DNA from: Oscillatoria acuminata PCC 6304
GTDB taxonomy: Bacteria; Cyanobacteriota; Cyanobacteriia; Cyanobacteriales; Laspinemataceae
Reading direction: 5' to 3'
Assembly: GCF_000317105.1 (NCBI RefSeq)
Contig: NC_019693.1
Coordinates: 4,279,227-4,343,226, forward strand
DNA length: 64,000 bases
The notes beneath the pieces are model-generated. The model was given only the letters and a program-made list of their open reading frames with translations, was not told the origin of the DNA and ran no database searches. This document shows positions 45,161-54,420 of the stretch, one piece after another. Within the stretch, counting starts at the first letter, position 1, and the number at the start of each line of letters is the position of its first letter. Position numbers and translations under genes: made by a program.

Positions 45161-46003
45161 ATGAAATTCAAACTAGGGTGTACGCTCAATTATAATGTTG
45201 AGTCCCTCAGTACCTTTGTCTTTAATATCCGCGTTGTCGAAACCGATTGTCAGAAAATCCTCACCGAACAATTAATCATCGACCCGGATATTCGCATCGA
45301 TGAATATGTGACCCCCATCGTAGAAAACCGCTATTTCCGCGTCAATGTCCCTGGCGGTACGAATTTGAATATTTTCTATCAGGCAACGGTGGAAATGAAC
45401 CATTTTTATGGGGATGCCAATACCATTGCCGAAGTGCAACCGGCAGATTTACCCGTGGAGACGTTCCACTATCTTTATCCGAGTCGGTATTGCGAGTCCG
45501 ATCGCCTCCATCAGTTAGCGCTTTCTGAATTTGGAGAGTTGACAACGGGATATTCTCGGGTTACAGCGATTTGTAATTGGATTTATGAAAAAGTGATTTA
45601 TGAGTATGGAACGAGTAATCCCCATACTTCAGCTTTTGATACGGCAACGGAACGGATTGGGGTTTGTCGGGATTTTGCTCATTTGGCGATCGCCTATTGT
45701 CGGGCCCTGAATATTCCGGCGCGATGTGTGGCGGGATATGCTTATGGGTTAAATCCGCCTGATTTTCATGCTTGTTTTGAGGCATATTTAGGAGGACGTT
45801 GGTATCTATTTGATGCCACTCGGTTAGCACCTCAAAATGGCATTGTTAGAATTGGCACGGGACGAGATGCTTCGGATGTTGCTTTTGCGACTATTTTTGG
45901 GGATATTCTTTTAAATAAGATGGATATTTTTATGGAACATATTCCGGAGGGAAATAGTTCAGAGGTTCCAGAATTGACAACTGAAGCAATTTCTATTTCT
46001 TGA
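45161..46003 (+). CDS. Transglutaminase-like cysteine protease family protein
   Basis: The 280-residue protein has an N-terminal beta domain and the transglutaminase core with Cys in GVCRDFAHLAIAYCRAL, His in PDFHACFEAYLGGRW and Asp in YLFDATRLAP. Bacterial members are mostly cysteine proteases or amide hydrolases rather than cross-linkers. There is no signal peptide. The gene stands alone. The fold is certain, the substrate unknown. Confidence 0.9.
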   Translation: MKFKLGCTLNYNVESLSTFVFNIRVVETDCQKILTEQLIIDPDIRIDEYVTPIVENRYFRVNVPGGTNLNIFYQATVEMNHFYGDANTIAEVQPADLPVETFHYLYPSRYCESDRLHQLALSEFGELTTGYSRVTAICNWIYEKVIYEYGTSNPHTSAFDTATERIGVCRDFAHLAIAYCRALNIPARCVAGYAYGLNPPDFHACFEAYLGGRWYLFDATRLAPQNGIVRIGTGRDASDVAFATIFGDILLNKMDIFMEHIPEGNSSEVPELTTEAISIS

Positions 46004-46069
46004 TTATGATAGAGCAAGAGGAGTGCGATCGTCTTGCTAGGTGAAAGATGAGCGAGATTTTTTGAGGGA

Positions 46070-46136
46070 AGAGAACGACTGAAGTCGTTACTACGAACTT
46101 ATGAGAAGAGAACGACTGAAGTCGTTACTACGAACG
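46070..46136. repeat. Two dispersed family D palindromes
   Basis: Two copies of GAGAACGACTGAAGTCGTTA followed by CTACGAAC occur in tandem immediately before the phosphopantetheinyl transferase start. They lie in inverse orientation to the copies at 36.9-37.1 kb. Confidence 0.8.
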
Positions 46137-46139
46137 AAG

Positions 46140-46877
46140 ATGAACATAGAATGGAAACCTTCCCCCAAAATCATAAAACTCTCCCCGCAACAGGTTCATG
46201 TTTGGCGGGTGGAACTCGATCGCAATTCCACAGAAATCCGCCAGTTTCGCGCCATGTTGTCGGAGGAGGAGCAAAAAAGGGCCGATCGCTTTCATTTTGA
46301 GCACGATCGCCATCGGTTTATTGTGGGACGGGGGAGGTTGCGATCGCTCTTAGCAAGGTATTTACAGGTTGCACCGGAAGAGATAGAATTTCGGTACAGT
46401 GCCAAGGGGAAACCGATGTTGGCAAATGTTGAGCAGGGTCTGCATTTTAATCTGTCTCATTCTGGGGGATTGGCGCTTTATGCGATCGCCTCCCAACCTG
46501 TAGGGATTGATTTAGAGCAAATTCGTGACTTATCCGATGCGGAACAGTTGGCGAAACGGTTTTTTACTCCCGCAGAAGCAGAGGCGATCGCTGCTTTACC
46601 AATGGCGCAAAAACAAGCGGCATTTTTGAATGCTTGGACTCGCAAGGAAGCATACTTAAAGGCAACTGGGGATGGATTGGCAGGATTGGATGAGGTGGAG
46701 GTGTCTCTAATTCCGGGAATGCCTGCCAAATTAGTGGCAATTCAGGGAAATTCGGAGTTAGCATCCAATTGGTTTATTGGGGAACTGCACCCCCATCCCG
46801 ATTATGTAGCAGCAGTGGCGATCGCCGGTCAAGATTGGCAGGTATGTTATTTTAAAGATGAAAGAGGCAACCCCTAA
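46140..46877 (+). CDS. 4'-phosphopantetheinyl transferase (Sfp/HetI type)
   Basis: It moves the phosphopantetheine arm from CoA to carrier-protein domains of fatty-acid, polyketide or peptide synthases. The 245-residue product has the Sfp-family motifs: GRGRLRSLLARYL, the FNLSHSGG strand, VGIDLEQIRD (Mg-binding Asp/Glu) and FLNAWTRKEAYLKATGDGL (WxxKEA). A frame open from 46101 would translate repeat DNA, so ATG 46140 is chosen. Cyanobacteria usually have one such enzyme serving all carrier proteins, often named HetI. Confidence 0.92.
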   Translation: MNIEWKPSPKIIKLSPQQVHVWRVELDRNSTEIRQFRAMLSEEEQKRADRFHFEHDRHRFIVGRGRLRSLLARYLQVAPEEIEFRYSAKGKPMLANVEQGLHFNLSHSGGLALYAIASQPVGIDLEQIRDLSDAEQLAKRFFTPAEAEAIAALPMAQKQAAFLNAWTRKEAYLKATGDGLAGLDEVEVSLIPGMPAKLVAIQGNSELASNWFIGELHPHPDYVAAVAIAGQDWQVCYFKDERGNP

Positions 46878-46931
46878 AGGGGTTACTACAAACGTTCATA
46901 ATAATACTTTAAATCTTAATCAGAGGATATC

Positions 46932-48701
46932 ATGAATCAACCCCCAAATCGCCTTAGTCCTCGGTGGAAAAAGTTTTGGCAATTTGTTTGCCTTGCCGGT
47001 TGTGCGTTGAGTCTGATTCTCGGTGGTTATGCCATCTCTAATTATAATCAAAATTTGAGTAATTCTCTTGATAATTCTCCCCCAATCCTACCGAATTCGG
47101 TAGCAGTGAATTCCGTAAACTCCCCGGAAGCTGTCACCGTGACATCTCAAGCAGCAACCCCAAGAAATTCTCGAATACTTGCCTCAAATTGTGGCAGTCC
47201 CCAGGGAGGACCGACGGATAATCCCATTGCTGAACAATATTCTAACTCCTCCTATCCTTGGACCAATCAAATTAAATGGAACTGCGTCTATAATATCGAG
47301 GATTTTGACGGAGGGACGATGGTAGCGCGGTTTAATGCAGCGCGAGATGCCGCTGCCGCAAATGGGGGAGGAGTGGTCTATTTTCCTGCCGGAACCTATT
47401 CGTTTGAGGATAGTATTAGTCTCAAAAATGGAGTAGTTCTCCGGGGTGAAATTCCCTCAGTCACCGATGCCAAAAAATCCGAATTTAATCCCCCATCTAA
47501 GCTGCAATTCCCCAAATATGAACCTCAATTTTCCGGGGATGGCACTCCCAATGATACTGCCTTCAAAACCATTACTACGACTGCCGGAGATACGGACAGT
47601 AATATTGGATTAGTCCATCTGGATATCAATCGCACCGCCATTTCCTTGCGGGGAGATTTGGATAACGGGAACAATCAAAATCTGGTCATTTTTGGCATTC
47701 GCAGCAACAATGTCGCCGAACCGGACCCGCGAGTTCCTGATACTTCCTTTCAAAATCCTTGGTTGCGTTACAGTTATCGGTTTGCGGCTAATATTAAAGT
47801 CAATGCCAAGGCTAATATTCTGATTGCCAATAATCGGATTAATGACAATATTACCGACAACTATGACCAACCGGGTTATCAAGTTAAACCGATTAAAGGG
47901 GAAGAAATTATCACCTACCAGGAAGGAAATAAAGTCCCCTTCCACTATGGAAATCATTATGGAATTGTGGTGAATCGGGCCAAATCCGAGGGATTCCAAA
48001 AGAATGCCAATCCCCAGACCGAACCGGGATTATTTCGCCCGGGAATTACCGTCCGAGATAACTGGGTTTATCATACCATGCGAGTCGCCATTTCTGCCTC
48101 GGGAGATGGGTTAGTTATCCAAGATAATCAAGTTCGGGATGAACGTGGCAAACAATGGTGGACGGACCCGACGGGGTTAAAAGAACCCCGGGGTGCAGTC
48201 ACTTTAGAAAATCGGGCTATTGACTGGTCCGGGTCCAATGTTTTGGTGGAAGGAAATCAGTATGAAGTGTATCGCCATCGCATCCGAGATACTCAATATT
48301 TGAGTGTGGATGGGGAGGGAATTTTGATTCAAGAATGTTGTGGAGGAACAGAAGTTAATGGGGCGATTATCCGCAATAATCAGGGAAATACTTATATTGG
48401 ATTGTACAAAATTCCCTCGATTAAAAAGGTAGAAATTATCGGAAATCAAGTCAATAATGAACTAACAGATATTGAGCTAATTTATGTGAATGCGGATACC
48501 AATAATGCGCCTGGGGTGATGGAAGATGTCACGATCGCTAATAATATTGTCAATGGCGGAATTTTAGCCAAAGGGACAGCAGGAGGAAAGAGAAATACCG
48601 TAGAGAATAATCAGGGAAATAACTCAGCTGCTTTGACTTATTCCTGCCATGTTGCTGCGAAGGGAAATACGGGGTTTCAGGAACCTCCTTGTTTGCCGTA
48701 A
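46932..48701 (+). CDS. Secreted right-handed beta-helix (pectate-lyase-like) protein
   Basis: The 589-residue protein has a basic N-terminus and one hydrophobic segment (FVCLAGCALSLILGGYAI) acting as signal or anchor. It then has a pectate-lyase-superfamily opening (ARDAAAANGGGVVYFPAGTY, SLKNGVVLRGE) and parallel beta-helix coils rich in N-rungs (VEGNQYEVYRH; IRNNQGNTYIG; IANNIVNGG). Such proteins are polysaccharide lyases, hydrolases or epimerases acting outside the cytoplasm; catalytic residues cannot be picked with confidence. AGAGG lies about eight bases before ATG 46932. Confidence 0.85.
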   Translation: MNQPPNRLSPRWKKFWQFVCLAGCALSLILGGYAISNYNQNLSNSLDNSPPILPNSVAVNSVNSPEAVTVTSQAATPRNSRILASNCGSPQGGPTDNPIAEQYSNSSYPWTNQIKWNCVYNIEDFDGGTMVARFNAARDAAAANGGGVVYFPAGTYSFEDSISLKNGVVLRGEIPSVTDAKKSEFNPPSKLQFPKYEPQFSGDGTPNDTAFKTITTTAGDTDSNIGLVHLDINRTAISLRGDLDNGNNQNLVIFGIRSNNVAEPDPRVPDTSFQNPWLRYSYRFAANIKVNAKANILIANNRINDNITDNYDQPGYQVKPIKGEEIITYQEGNKVPFHYGNHYGIVVNRAKSEGFQKNANPQTEPGLFRPGITVRDNWVYHTMRVAISASGDGLVIQDNQVRDERGKQWWTDPTGLKEPRGAVTLENRAIDWSGSNVLVEGNQYEVYRHRIRDTQYLSVDGEGILIQECCGGTEVNGAIIRNNQGNTYIGLYKIPSIKKVEIIGNQVNNELTDIELIYVNADTNNAPGVMEDVTIANNIVNGGILAKGTAGGKRNTVENNQGNNSAALTYSCHVAAKGNTGFQEPPCLP

Positions 48702-48734
48702 ATTCCTGCTCATCGGGGAACCAAAATTGGTAAA

Positions 48735-48770
48735 ATGGCAGAGTATCTTTTGGAGTCCACAGGAGACTGA
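48735..48770 (+). CDS. Short leader ORF overlapping recR (11 codons)
   Basis: ATG 48735 opens [11 protein letters not shown] and stops at TGA 48768-48770, which overlaps the CTG at 48767 that appears to start RecR. The recR Shine-Dalgarno AGGAG (48761-48765) lies inside it. Translation could be coupled by stop-restart. It may equally be chance. Confidence 0.3.
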   Translation: MAEYLLESTGD

Positions 48771-49366
48771 CCGTTTATACTCGTCCTTTAGCTCGTTTAA
48801 TCGAGCAACTGCAACGTTTGCCAGGAATTGGCCCTAAATCCGCCCAAAGACTGGCCCTTCATTTATTGAAGCGACCCGATGATGAAATTCAGGCATTGGC
48901 GAAGGCGTTAGTTGATGCCAAACAACAAGTGGGATTTTGTAAGGAGTGTTTTCACTTGAGTGCAGAACCCATTTGCGAAATCTGTCGTGCACCGAATCGC
49001 GATCGCGATGTGATTTGCGTGGTTTCCGACTCTCGGGACTTAATTGCTTTAGAAAAAACCCGGGAATTTAGAGGCAAATATCATGTCCTCGGTGGGGTAA
49101 TTTCGCCTATGGATGGCATTGGACCTGAACAACTGAATATCCAAGCATTAGTCCGGCGCGTGAGTCAACAACAAATCAAAGAAGTGATTATCGCCATTAG
49201 TCCCAGCGTCGAGGGAGAAACCACCACCCTTTATGTGGGACAATTACTCAAACCTTTTACCCGAGTCACGCGCATTGCTTTTGGATTGCCAATGGGAGGA
49301 GATTTGGAATATGCCGATGAAGTCACCTTAGCGCGTGCCTTGGAGGGTCGTCGAGATTTAGACTAG
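48767..49366 (+). CDS. recR: Recombination mediator RecR, probable CTG start
   Basis: RecR works with RecO/RecF to load RecA on gapped DNA. The product has the helix-hairpin-helix ([19 protein letters not shown]), the zinc finger [16 protein letters not shown], and a Toprim domain ([30 protein letters not shown]). No ATG, GTG or TTG exists in frame upstream of TTG 48818, yet that start would remove the conserved [16 protein letters not shown] segment. Starting at CTG 48767 gives [14 protein letters not shown] and 199 residues, the normal length. AGGAG at 48761-48765 is close to CTG; GTT 48773 would be better spaced but is not a known start. The start is therefore uncertain, the identity is not. 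Confidence 0.9.
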   Translation: MTVYTRPLARLIEQLQRLPGIGPKSAQRLALHLLKRPDDEIQALAKALVDAKQQVGFCKECFHLSAEPICEICRAPNRDRDVICVVSDSRDLIALEKTREFRGKYHVLGGVISPMDGIGPEQLNIQALVRRVSQQQIKEVIIAISPSVEGETTTLYVGQLLKPFTRVTRIAFGLPMGGDLEYADEVTLARALEGRRDLD

Positions 49367-49385
49367 AATGTGCCCCATGTACCGC

Positions 49386-49470
49386 AGAGATGAGAAACCG
49401 GGTTTCTGTGCAAAATTTCTGCCAATCTGGAGCAAATCTGGGCGGTGAAACCCGGTTTCTTGTCCCCCTC
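49386..49470. repeat. Dispersed repeat family A (diverged copy)
   Basis: GAGAAACCGGGTTTCTGTGC and TGAAACCCGGTTTCTTGTCC flank about 45 bases. The copy lies after recR, where it may act as a terminator hairpin. Confidence 0.7.
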
Positions 49471-49549
49471 CTCTCATCCCTCACCGGAGATTCTAAGCAA
49501 CGGATGACATCCCCCCTGATCCGGGTTTGAGCTAGGATAGATCGAAACT

Positions 49550-49660
49550 ATGACGAATCAAGCGCCAGAAACGCGACGATTTTTATCTCTTTCGAGCAAA
49601 TCACGCCCAGCCGGTAGAGTCAATTTACCACAGGCGTTGCAATTATCAACCCAGTATTAA
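49550..49660 (+). CDS. Possible 36-codon small ORF before the ZorA-like gene
   Basis: ATG 49550 to TAA 49660 reads MTNQAPETRRFLSLSSKSRP and ends QLSTQY, six bases before the next ATG. It is basic and without a recognisable motif. Position suggests a leader or the remains of a gene; I cannot tell whether it is translated. Confidence 0.3.
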   Translation: MTNQAPETRRFLSLSSKSRPAGRVNLPQALQLSTQY

Positions 49661-49666
49661 TCCGTC

Positions 49667-51253
49667 ATGAGTCAATTCCTCTCTCCCGTTAAAGGACCCT
49701 TGGTATTGGGTCTCATAGATCAATTCAATTCTGTCTTGCTGCCTCCCTACTTACTCGGGTTTGTTTTGAGCTTAATTGTTCTGACATTCATCACTATTTT
49801 TCTGCGGTGGGGAGTTTATCAACATTTAATTTATTTAGCATCTCGGGTTCGCGGATTAATTTATGACCCGAATCCTACGAAAAAGCCGAGAATTGTTGAA
49901 GAAATCGAAATTAGATGCAAGGAATCTAGTCCCGCATTAGAACACATGAATACTGGGGCGTTAATCGACCAGGTTTATAGTAGACATCTCCTCAAAAACG
50001 AACAAATCGATTATTTTTGCCGGTTTTTACCCAATCTTTTACTCTCCTTGGGTTTGCTGGGAACGTTCCTAGGAATTACTATGAACCTCGCCGAACTCAG
50101 CCAAACCATTAATGATTTTGGGGTGGGGAGTATTGATGCGTTGGTTGAACAAGTGCAACGACCTTTGCAAGGGATGGGGGTGGCGTTTATTAGTAGCTTA
50201 ACTGCGGTCGCTTGTAGTGCTTTGTTGACGGTGGTCAATTTACTCAGAAATACCAGTATTGCCAAATATCAACTCATCAGTGCTTTAGAAGATTATATTG
50301 ATAATATTTATGGCCCTGCGCTCAATCGCCGATCGCCTTTAGATAAAGCAGTCGATCGCCTCGAAACCCTGTTCGGTACTTTTGTCAGTCAGTTCTCTGT
50401 CTCCGTCAAAGAAGCAGTTTCTTCCTCTCTAGGTGAAAGCGTAGACCAAATTACCGAAGGCAACCGCCAAGCGAATCATCTCGCCAGTCAGGTTTATAAT
50501 CGCCTGATGGAATCCTCCAGTTCCATGATGTCTGGTGCAACCATGTTCCGGGAGTCGGCACAAATCTTTGAAAAGAGCCAATTTGCCAATAAACTGGCGA
50601 GTTCAACCGACAATTTAGCCAATACTCAACGGGATTTAGCGCGTTCCTCCTCGGTGTTAAATCAATCCACCCAGGCATTGCAACTGGCGATCGCCTCTTT
50701 GCAAACCACCAGCCAAGAAACCATTCATCTCTCAGAAGAAATTGCCGGATTAAGCAAAAATTCCGGTCAAGTTCTGAACTTAACCCAAAACAATCAAACC
50801 GCATTATCCGAAGTCGTCGGAGAAATGCAGCAAAGCGCTCAAATCTTCCATTCCGTCATCAAAACCCTCGATACCTTACAAAAGCGATTAGCAACAAGAA
50901 CCGATCGCTTTGTGGATGTCCATACCGAACTTTATAAATTAGTCGAATCCCTGAAACTGTTTACCGAAGAAATGAAAGGGGGAATGCAAACTTTAGGCGA
51001 TCGCCTTGTCGCCTCCCTCGGCGATCGTAATGGCATCAATCCCGCCGCCGACCCCGTTGCCACCCGCATCTCCAAACTCGGCAATGACCTCACTGCCGTC
51101 CAATCACAACTCACCCAAGTTGTCAAGCATTTAGAATCCGAAGAACAAACCGGAATAGCACCCACCCGGTTGAGTCATCCTCCAGCCGCCCATTCCAACG
51201 ACCCGTTTAACCCTAAACTCGTCAACTGGGAGGAAGAAGACAATCCCGAATAA
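49667..51253 (+). CDS. MotA/TolQ/ExbB-type proton-channel protein with long cytoplasmic tail (ZorA-like)
   Basis: The 528-residue protein has a membrane helix near the N-terminus (LLGFVLSLIVLTFITIFLRW) and two more (LLLSLGLLGTFLGITMNLA; GMGVAFISSLTAVACSALLT), the last two being the MotA/ExbB signature. A helical tail of more than 300 residues follows, rich in heptad-like runs (TDNLANTQRDLARSSSVLNQ). The long tail is the feature that sets ZorA apart from ordinary ExbB. With the next gene it should form a proton-driven stator complex in the inner membrane. Zorya defence operons also contain ZorC/D or ZorE, and none is visible here, so the call is ZorA-like rather than Zorya. Confidence 0.82.
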   Translation: MSQFLSPVKGPLVLGLIDQFNSVLLPPYLLGFVLSLIVLTFITIFLRWGVYQHLIYLASRVRGLIYDPNPTKKPRIVEEIEIRCKESSPALEHMNTGALIDQVYSRHLLKNEQIDYFCRFLPNLLLSLGLLGTFLGITMNLAELSQTINDFGVGSIDALVEQVQRPLQGMGVAFISSLTAVACSALLTVVNLLRNTSIAKYQLISALEDYIDNIYGPALNRRSPLDKAVDRLETLFGTFVSQFSVSVKEAVSSSLGESVDQITEGNRQANHLASQVYNRLMESSSSMMSGATMFRESAQIFEKSQFANKLASSTDNLANTQRDLARSSSVLNQSTQALQLAIASLQTTSQETIHLSEEIAGLSKNSGQVLNLTQNNQTALSEVVGEMQQSAQIFHSVIKTLDTLQKRLATRTDRFVDVHTELYKLVESLKLFTEEMKGGMQTLGDRLVASLGDRNGINPAADPVATRISKLGNDLTAVQSQLTQVVKHLESEEQTGIAPTRLSHPPAAHSNDPFNPKLVNWEEEDNPE

Positions 51254-51338
51254 TCAGCCTCACAAATCAACATCACCCCCCAAAAAAACGGGGGTTAATC
51301 ATTCACAAATCAACCTTAATTAACGGAGAAATTGTATC

Positions 51339-52163
51339 ATGAGATTTATCCGATCTAGGCGGCATGAAATGCCACCCGAATTTGATATTTGGCCCGCATT
51401 TACCGACTTAATGTCCAATGCGTTTATGATTCTCAGCTTCCTGCTGCTGCTGGCAATTATCAAACCCTTAGTCTCCATTTCCACTATGCGAGAAACCGAA
51501 GAAGCCCTCCGCCAACAGCTTCTCAGAACCCAAATTGACCTCACTAGCGCCCAAAACCGCGCCACCTTAGCGGAATCCCAAGTTGCCCCCTTAGTCGCCC
51601 AAAATCAAGCCTTAGCCGCTCAAACCCAAACCTTACAGGGACAATTACAACAGGAAATGGCAACTCCGAAAGCCCCTCCCATTATCGTGATTCGTGATAC
51701 TGGGGCTTATCAATTTTCTTCTGGAAGTGCTCAACTTCCCGATGCGTTACAAACTTATGTTCGCAATCAATTAGTCCCCCAAATTGAAGCCAACGCCGCC
51801 GCTTATAACATCAATGTCATCGAAATTATTGGACATACCGATGGACAACCCAATAATGCCGGTTCTAGTAATTTAGACCGTTCTTTACCACAAGTTGCAG
51901 CGGGGACAACCCCAGTTAATCAGTTAGTTCCTGGTTCCAATGCTGATTTAGGATTAATGAGAGCCTTAGCCGTGGTGCAAATTTTGCAAACCATTCAAGG
52001 CACCGAAGGGAAGCTGCAAGGATTACAATTTCGCCCCTATTCGGCGGCGCAATTAGTCTCTCCCACGGGAAATTTTGGCAATGTCAATCCCAACCCGGAT
52101 GAAAGCAGAAGACGGATTGAAATTCGGTTTACCCGCTTAGGGGAAGAAACTAGCGTGCAGTAA
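51339..52163 (+). CDS. MotB/OmpA-type stator partner (ZorB-like)
   Basis: The 274-residue protein has a single N-terminal membrane helix preceded by the channel Asp (DIWPAFTDLMSNAFMILSFL), a short coiled coil (about 50-108), and an OmpA/MotB peptidoglycan-binding domain (VIEIIGHTDGQP ... ESRRRIEIRF). FTDLM followed by the helix is the MotB/ZorB proton-site pattern. It lies 85 bases after the ZorA-like gene, most likely in the same transcript. The pair could anchor to peptidoglycan and turn proton flow into movement of the partner's tail. The downstream gene is convergent, so no third component follows on this strand. Confidence 0.84.
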   Translation: MRFIRSRRHEMPPEFDIWPAFTDLMSNAFMILSFLLLLAIIKPLVSISTMRETEEALRQQLLRTQIDLTSAQNRATLAESQVAPLVAQNQALAAQTQTLQGQLQQEMATPKAPPIIVIRDTGAYQFSSGSAQLPDALQTYVRNQLVPQIEANAAAYNINVIEIIGHTDGQPNNAGSSNLDRSLPQVAAGTTPVNQLVPGSNADLGLMRALAVVQILQTIQGTEGKLQGLQFRPYSAAQLVSPTGNFGNVNPNPDESRRRIEIRFTRLGEETSVQ

Positions 52164-52226
52164 AAAAGCCCTGCACCCTCTTTAGGTGGGGCTACAGGGA
52201 CAAAGCCCGCCTGGGCGGGCTAATCG
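52164..52226. repeat. Family B repeat acting as a bidirectional terminator candidate
   Basis: The 73-base convergent gap contains AAAAAAGCCCTGC, GGGGCTACAGGGACAAAGCC and the palindrome AGCCCGCCTGGGCGGGCT (52204-52221). Strong GC stems here could end transcription from both sides. Confidence 0.6.
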
Positions 52227-52236
52227 GGAATTCGGG

Positions 52237-54420
52237 TTAAATTTCAGGATCGCTTTCTTCCTCATCGGCGATCGCCTCCTCAGATTCCCCCTCCATCTCG
52301 GCGGCATCTTCCTCCTCTTCTGATTCCGCTTCTGACTCGGGTTCTGACTCTAGGTTATCCCCCTCAACAACTTCCGCGCCTTCTGCCTCCGATGCCTCCG
52401 GAGTAGGCAACTCTTGGGAGTCTTCAGTTGGGGTACTTTCCAATCCGTCCGGAGTCAATCCCTCCTCTTCCCCCATTTCTGGCGTTTCTACAGGTGGGAT
52501 TGCCTCATTTTGGGGTTGAACCTGTTCCGGAACCGACTCTTGGACGGCTTCCGGTTCAACCGCTTCCTGGCGAGTTTCACCCGGTACAGGCCCTGGGGCC
52601 GGTTTAGCTGGGGGGGCCACATTCACCGGCTTTGAGGGTTCCTCTTCCGGTGAGGGGTCCCGCAGTTGTTGGGGTCTACTTGCTGGGGCCTGTTCAACCC
52701 GCAACGGGGAATTTTCTCTTGGAGGTTGTGCATCCAACACCGGGGTGGCATTTTCTTCTCCTGGGGATTCTGCATCCAATACCGGGGTGGAATTTTCTCC
52801 TGGGGATTCTGCATCCAACACCGGGGTGGAATTTTCTTCTCCTGGGGATTCTGCATCCAACACCGGGGTGGCGTTTTCTCCGGTGGGTTGAGGATTATTC
52901 AACTCCGGTTGTCGAGTTTCTACCGGAGGTGTGGGGTTTGTCCCTGGGGACGGCGGATTGGAACAGAGTTGAGGATCATACTGAAACTCAAAGGCATACT
53001 GGTGTACCGTAGGTTCACTCACCCCCGCAAAATCCATATCTTGGACAAATTTTCGAGCAAAGCTATCCAGAATATCCTGTCCACTTCCCAGTAAGCGCCG
53101 GGGTCCATCAATAATTTGTCCGTCAGGATTGACCAAAACCCCAAACAGCGCACGCCCTTCTAACTGTTGGGGACAAGCATCTTCGGGATATTGGTTCACA
53201 GAAATAGGCGTATTGGTCCTGACTTCGCCGTATTCGGATTCTAAGTTCGCCAGCCACTGGACATAAGCCTGGATCCCTTCCAACTGGTCATTTTGGCGAT
53301 CGCTCACCAACCCGGTGGGGTTATCCCGGTTGGGTTCTAAGATTCTGGCCCATAGTTCGCGAACGCTATCCTCATCAGTTCCGATTTGATCGGGAACCGC
53401 TGCACCCTCCTGGGGGCGATCGCCCTGGGTGGGAACAGTGGAGGGAACCACCGCTTGAGCGCCCTCCTCAATCCCATCTTGTTGAACGTTTCTCCCGTCC
53501 GTCTGCAAATCAGCAGCACTTCCCATCTGATCCGATTCAGGGCGAGTGGCATTCGGTCCCATCCCTGGATCTACATCACCGGGTAATGTACCTGATTGGC
53601 TAAACCCAGGTGGTGGGGAGGGATTGGCATTGTCTGAACGGGCGATCGCCTCTGGTCCTGGGACATTTTCTGGAATAGGAATATCCTCGAATTCCGAGGA
53701 ATCCACCGCTTCATTCATCCCACTCAACGGCCTTTGCTGATCTCCAGAAGGGGGGAAACTCCCCTGGGGAGTAGGCGGAACATCTTGCAATCGGAATTCT
53801 TGCGGTGGCGGTGGCGGGGTCAGACGATTTTGTTCAGCGTTCAGTCTTTGTTGCCGTTCTCGTTGCTCAATTTCGCGCTCCATTTGGGCGCGTTCTAATC
53901 TTTCTAATGCCAGCAACTGCTCGATCGCCATACTATTAGACGACCCCGAAGACTGACGATTGGTTAAACCCTCGCGAAAGCTACTGGGGGATTGATAATC
54001 CTGCAAGGACGGCAGAGGGGTGGGAAGATCTCTAAAAGAGGGTGCAGGGGGAAGATCCAACGGGAGATCATATAACGGCGTCCCTGGGGGCAGAGTCAGA
54101 GGTTCAAGCCCCAACCTGCCGGGGGAAGGGGGCACAGGTCCTAATTCGGGCAACCCCGCTAATGGTTCCGAAGAAGAGTTTAGACTGCCGGACCCGGTAG
54201 CTTGTGGCGATGAAAAATCCGGGAGGCGGCTGAGTTCTTCCGGACTCAGGTTAACCAAATCGACCGTCGTCCAGGGATTGGGTTCATTCCCGCCACTAAA
54301 GGGCAAGCGGTCCCAGCTAATACCAACCAATCCGTGGATGCCCACAGAGGCCAAAACTGCCACGACGGTTGGCTGAGATAAGAGGTCAATCAGGGAGTTT
54401 TTCGGCAAAGAATAAGACAT
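52237..54420 (-). CDS. TonB-like proline-rich membrane protein with acidic tail
   Basis: The 727-residue protein has one N-terminal hydrophobic segment (QPTVVAVLASVGIHGLVGI), a Pro/Glu/Gln-rich region with a charged helix (LERLERAQMEREIEQRERQQ), and in the middle (about 360-480) a TonB/TolA C-terminal-like fold (EDACPQQLEGRALFGVLVNPDGQIID ... DILDSFARKFVQDM). Four near-copies of ATPVLDAESPGEEN follow at about 500-560, then a Pro-rich stretch and a very acidic end (EEEDAAEMEGESEE). This could carry energy or force across the periplasm. Convergence on the ZorAB-like pair may be functional, since TonB normally partners with an ExbB/ExbD channel, but no operon link exists. Confidence 0.75.
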   Translation of the reverse strand: MSYSLPKNSLIDLLSQPTVVAVLASVGIHGLVGISWDRLPFSGGNEPNPWTTVDLVNLSPEELSRLPDFSSPQATGSGSLNSSSEPLAGLPELGPVPPSPGRLGLEPLTLPPGTPLYDLPLDLPPAPSFRDLPTPLPSLQDYQSPSSFREGLTNRQSSGSSNSMAIEQLLALERLERAQMEREIEQRERQQRLNAEQNRLTPPPPPQEFRLQDVPPTPQGSFPPSGDQQRPLSGMNEAVDSSEFEDIPIPENVPGPEAIARSDNANPSPPPGFSQSGTLPGDVDPGMGPNATRPESDQMGSAADLQTDGRNVQQDGIEEGAQAVVPSTVPTQGDRPQEGAAVPDQIGTDEDSVRELWARILEPNRDNPTGLVSDRQNDQLEGIQAYVQWLANLESEYGEVRTNTPISVNQYPEDACPQQLEGRALFGVLVNPDGQIIDGPRRLLGSGQDILDSFARKFVQDMDFAGVSEPTVHQYAFEFQYDPQLCSNPPSPGTNPTPPVETRQPELNNPQPTGENATPVLDAESPGEENSTPVLDAESPGENSTPVLDAESPGEENATPVLDAQPPRENSPLRVEQAPASRPQQLRDPSPEEEPSKPVNVAPPAKPAPGPVPGETRQEAVEPEAVQESVPEQVQPQNEAIPPVETPEMGEEEGLTPDGLESTPTEDSQELPTPEASEAEGAEVVEGDNLESEPESEAESEEEEDAAEMEGESEEAIADEEESDPEI

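Noticed and set aside
49667-52163. Complete Zorya system
   Set aside because: Only ZorA- and ZorB-like genes are present; no ZorC, ZorD or ZorE candidate is seen on either side.
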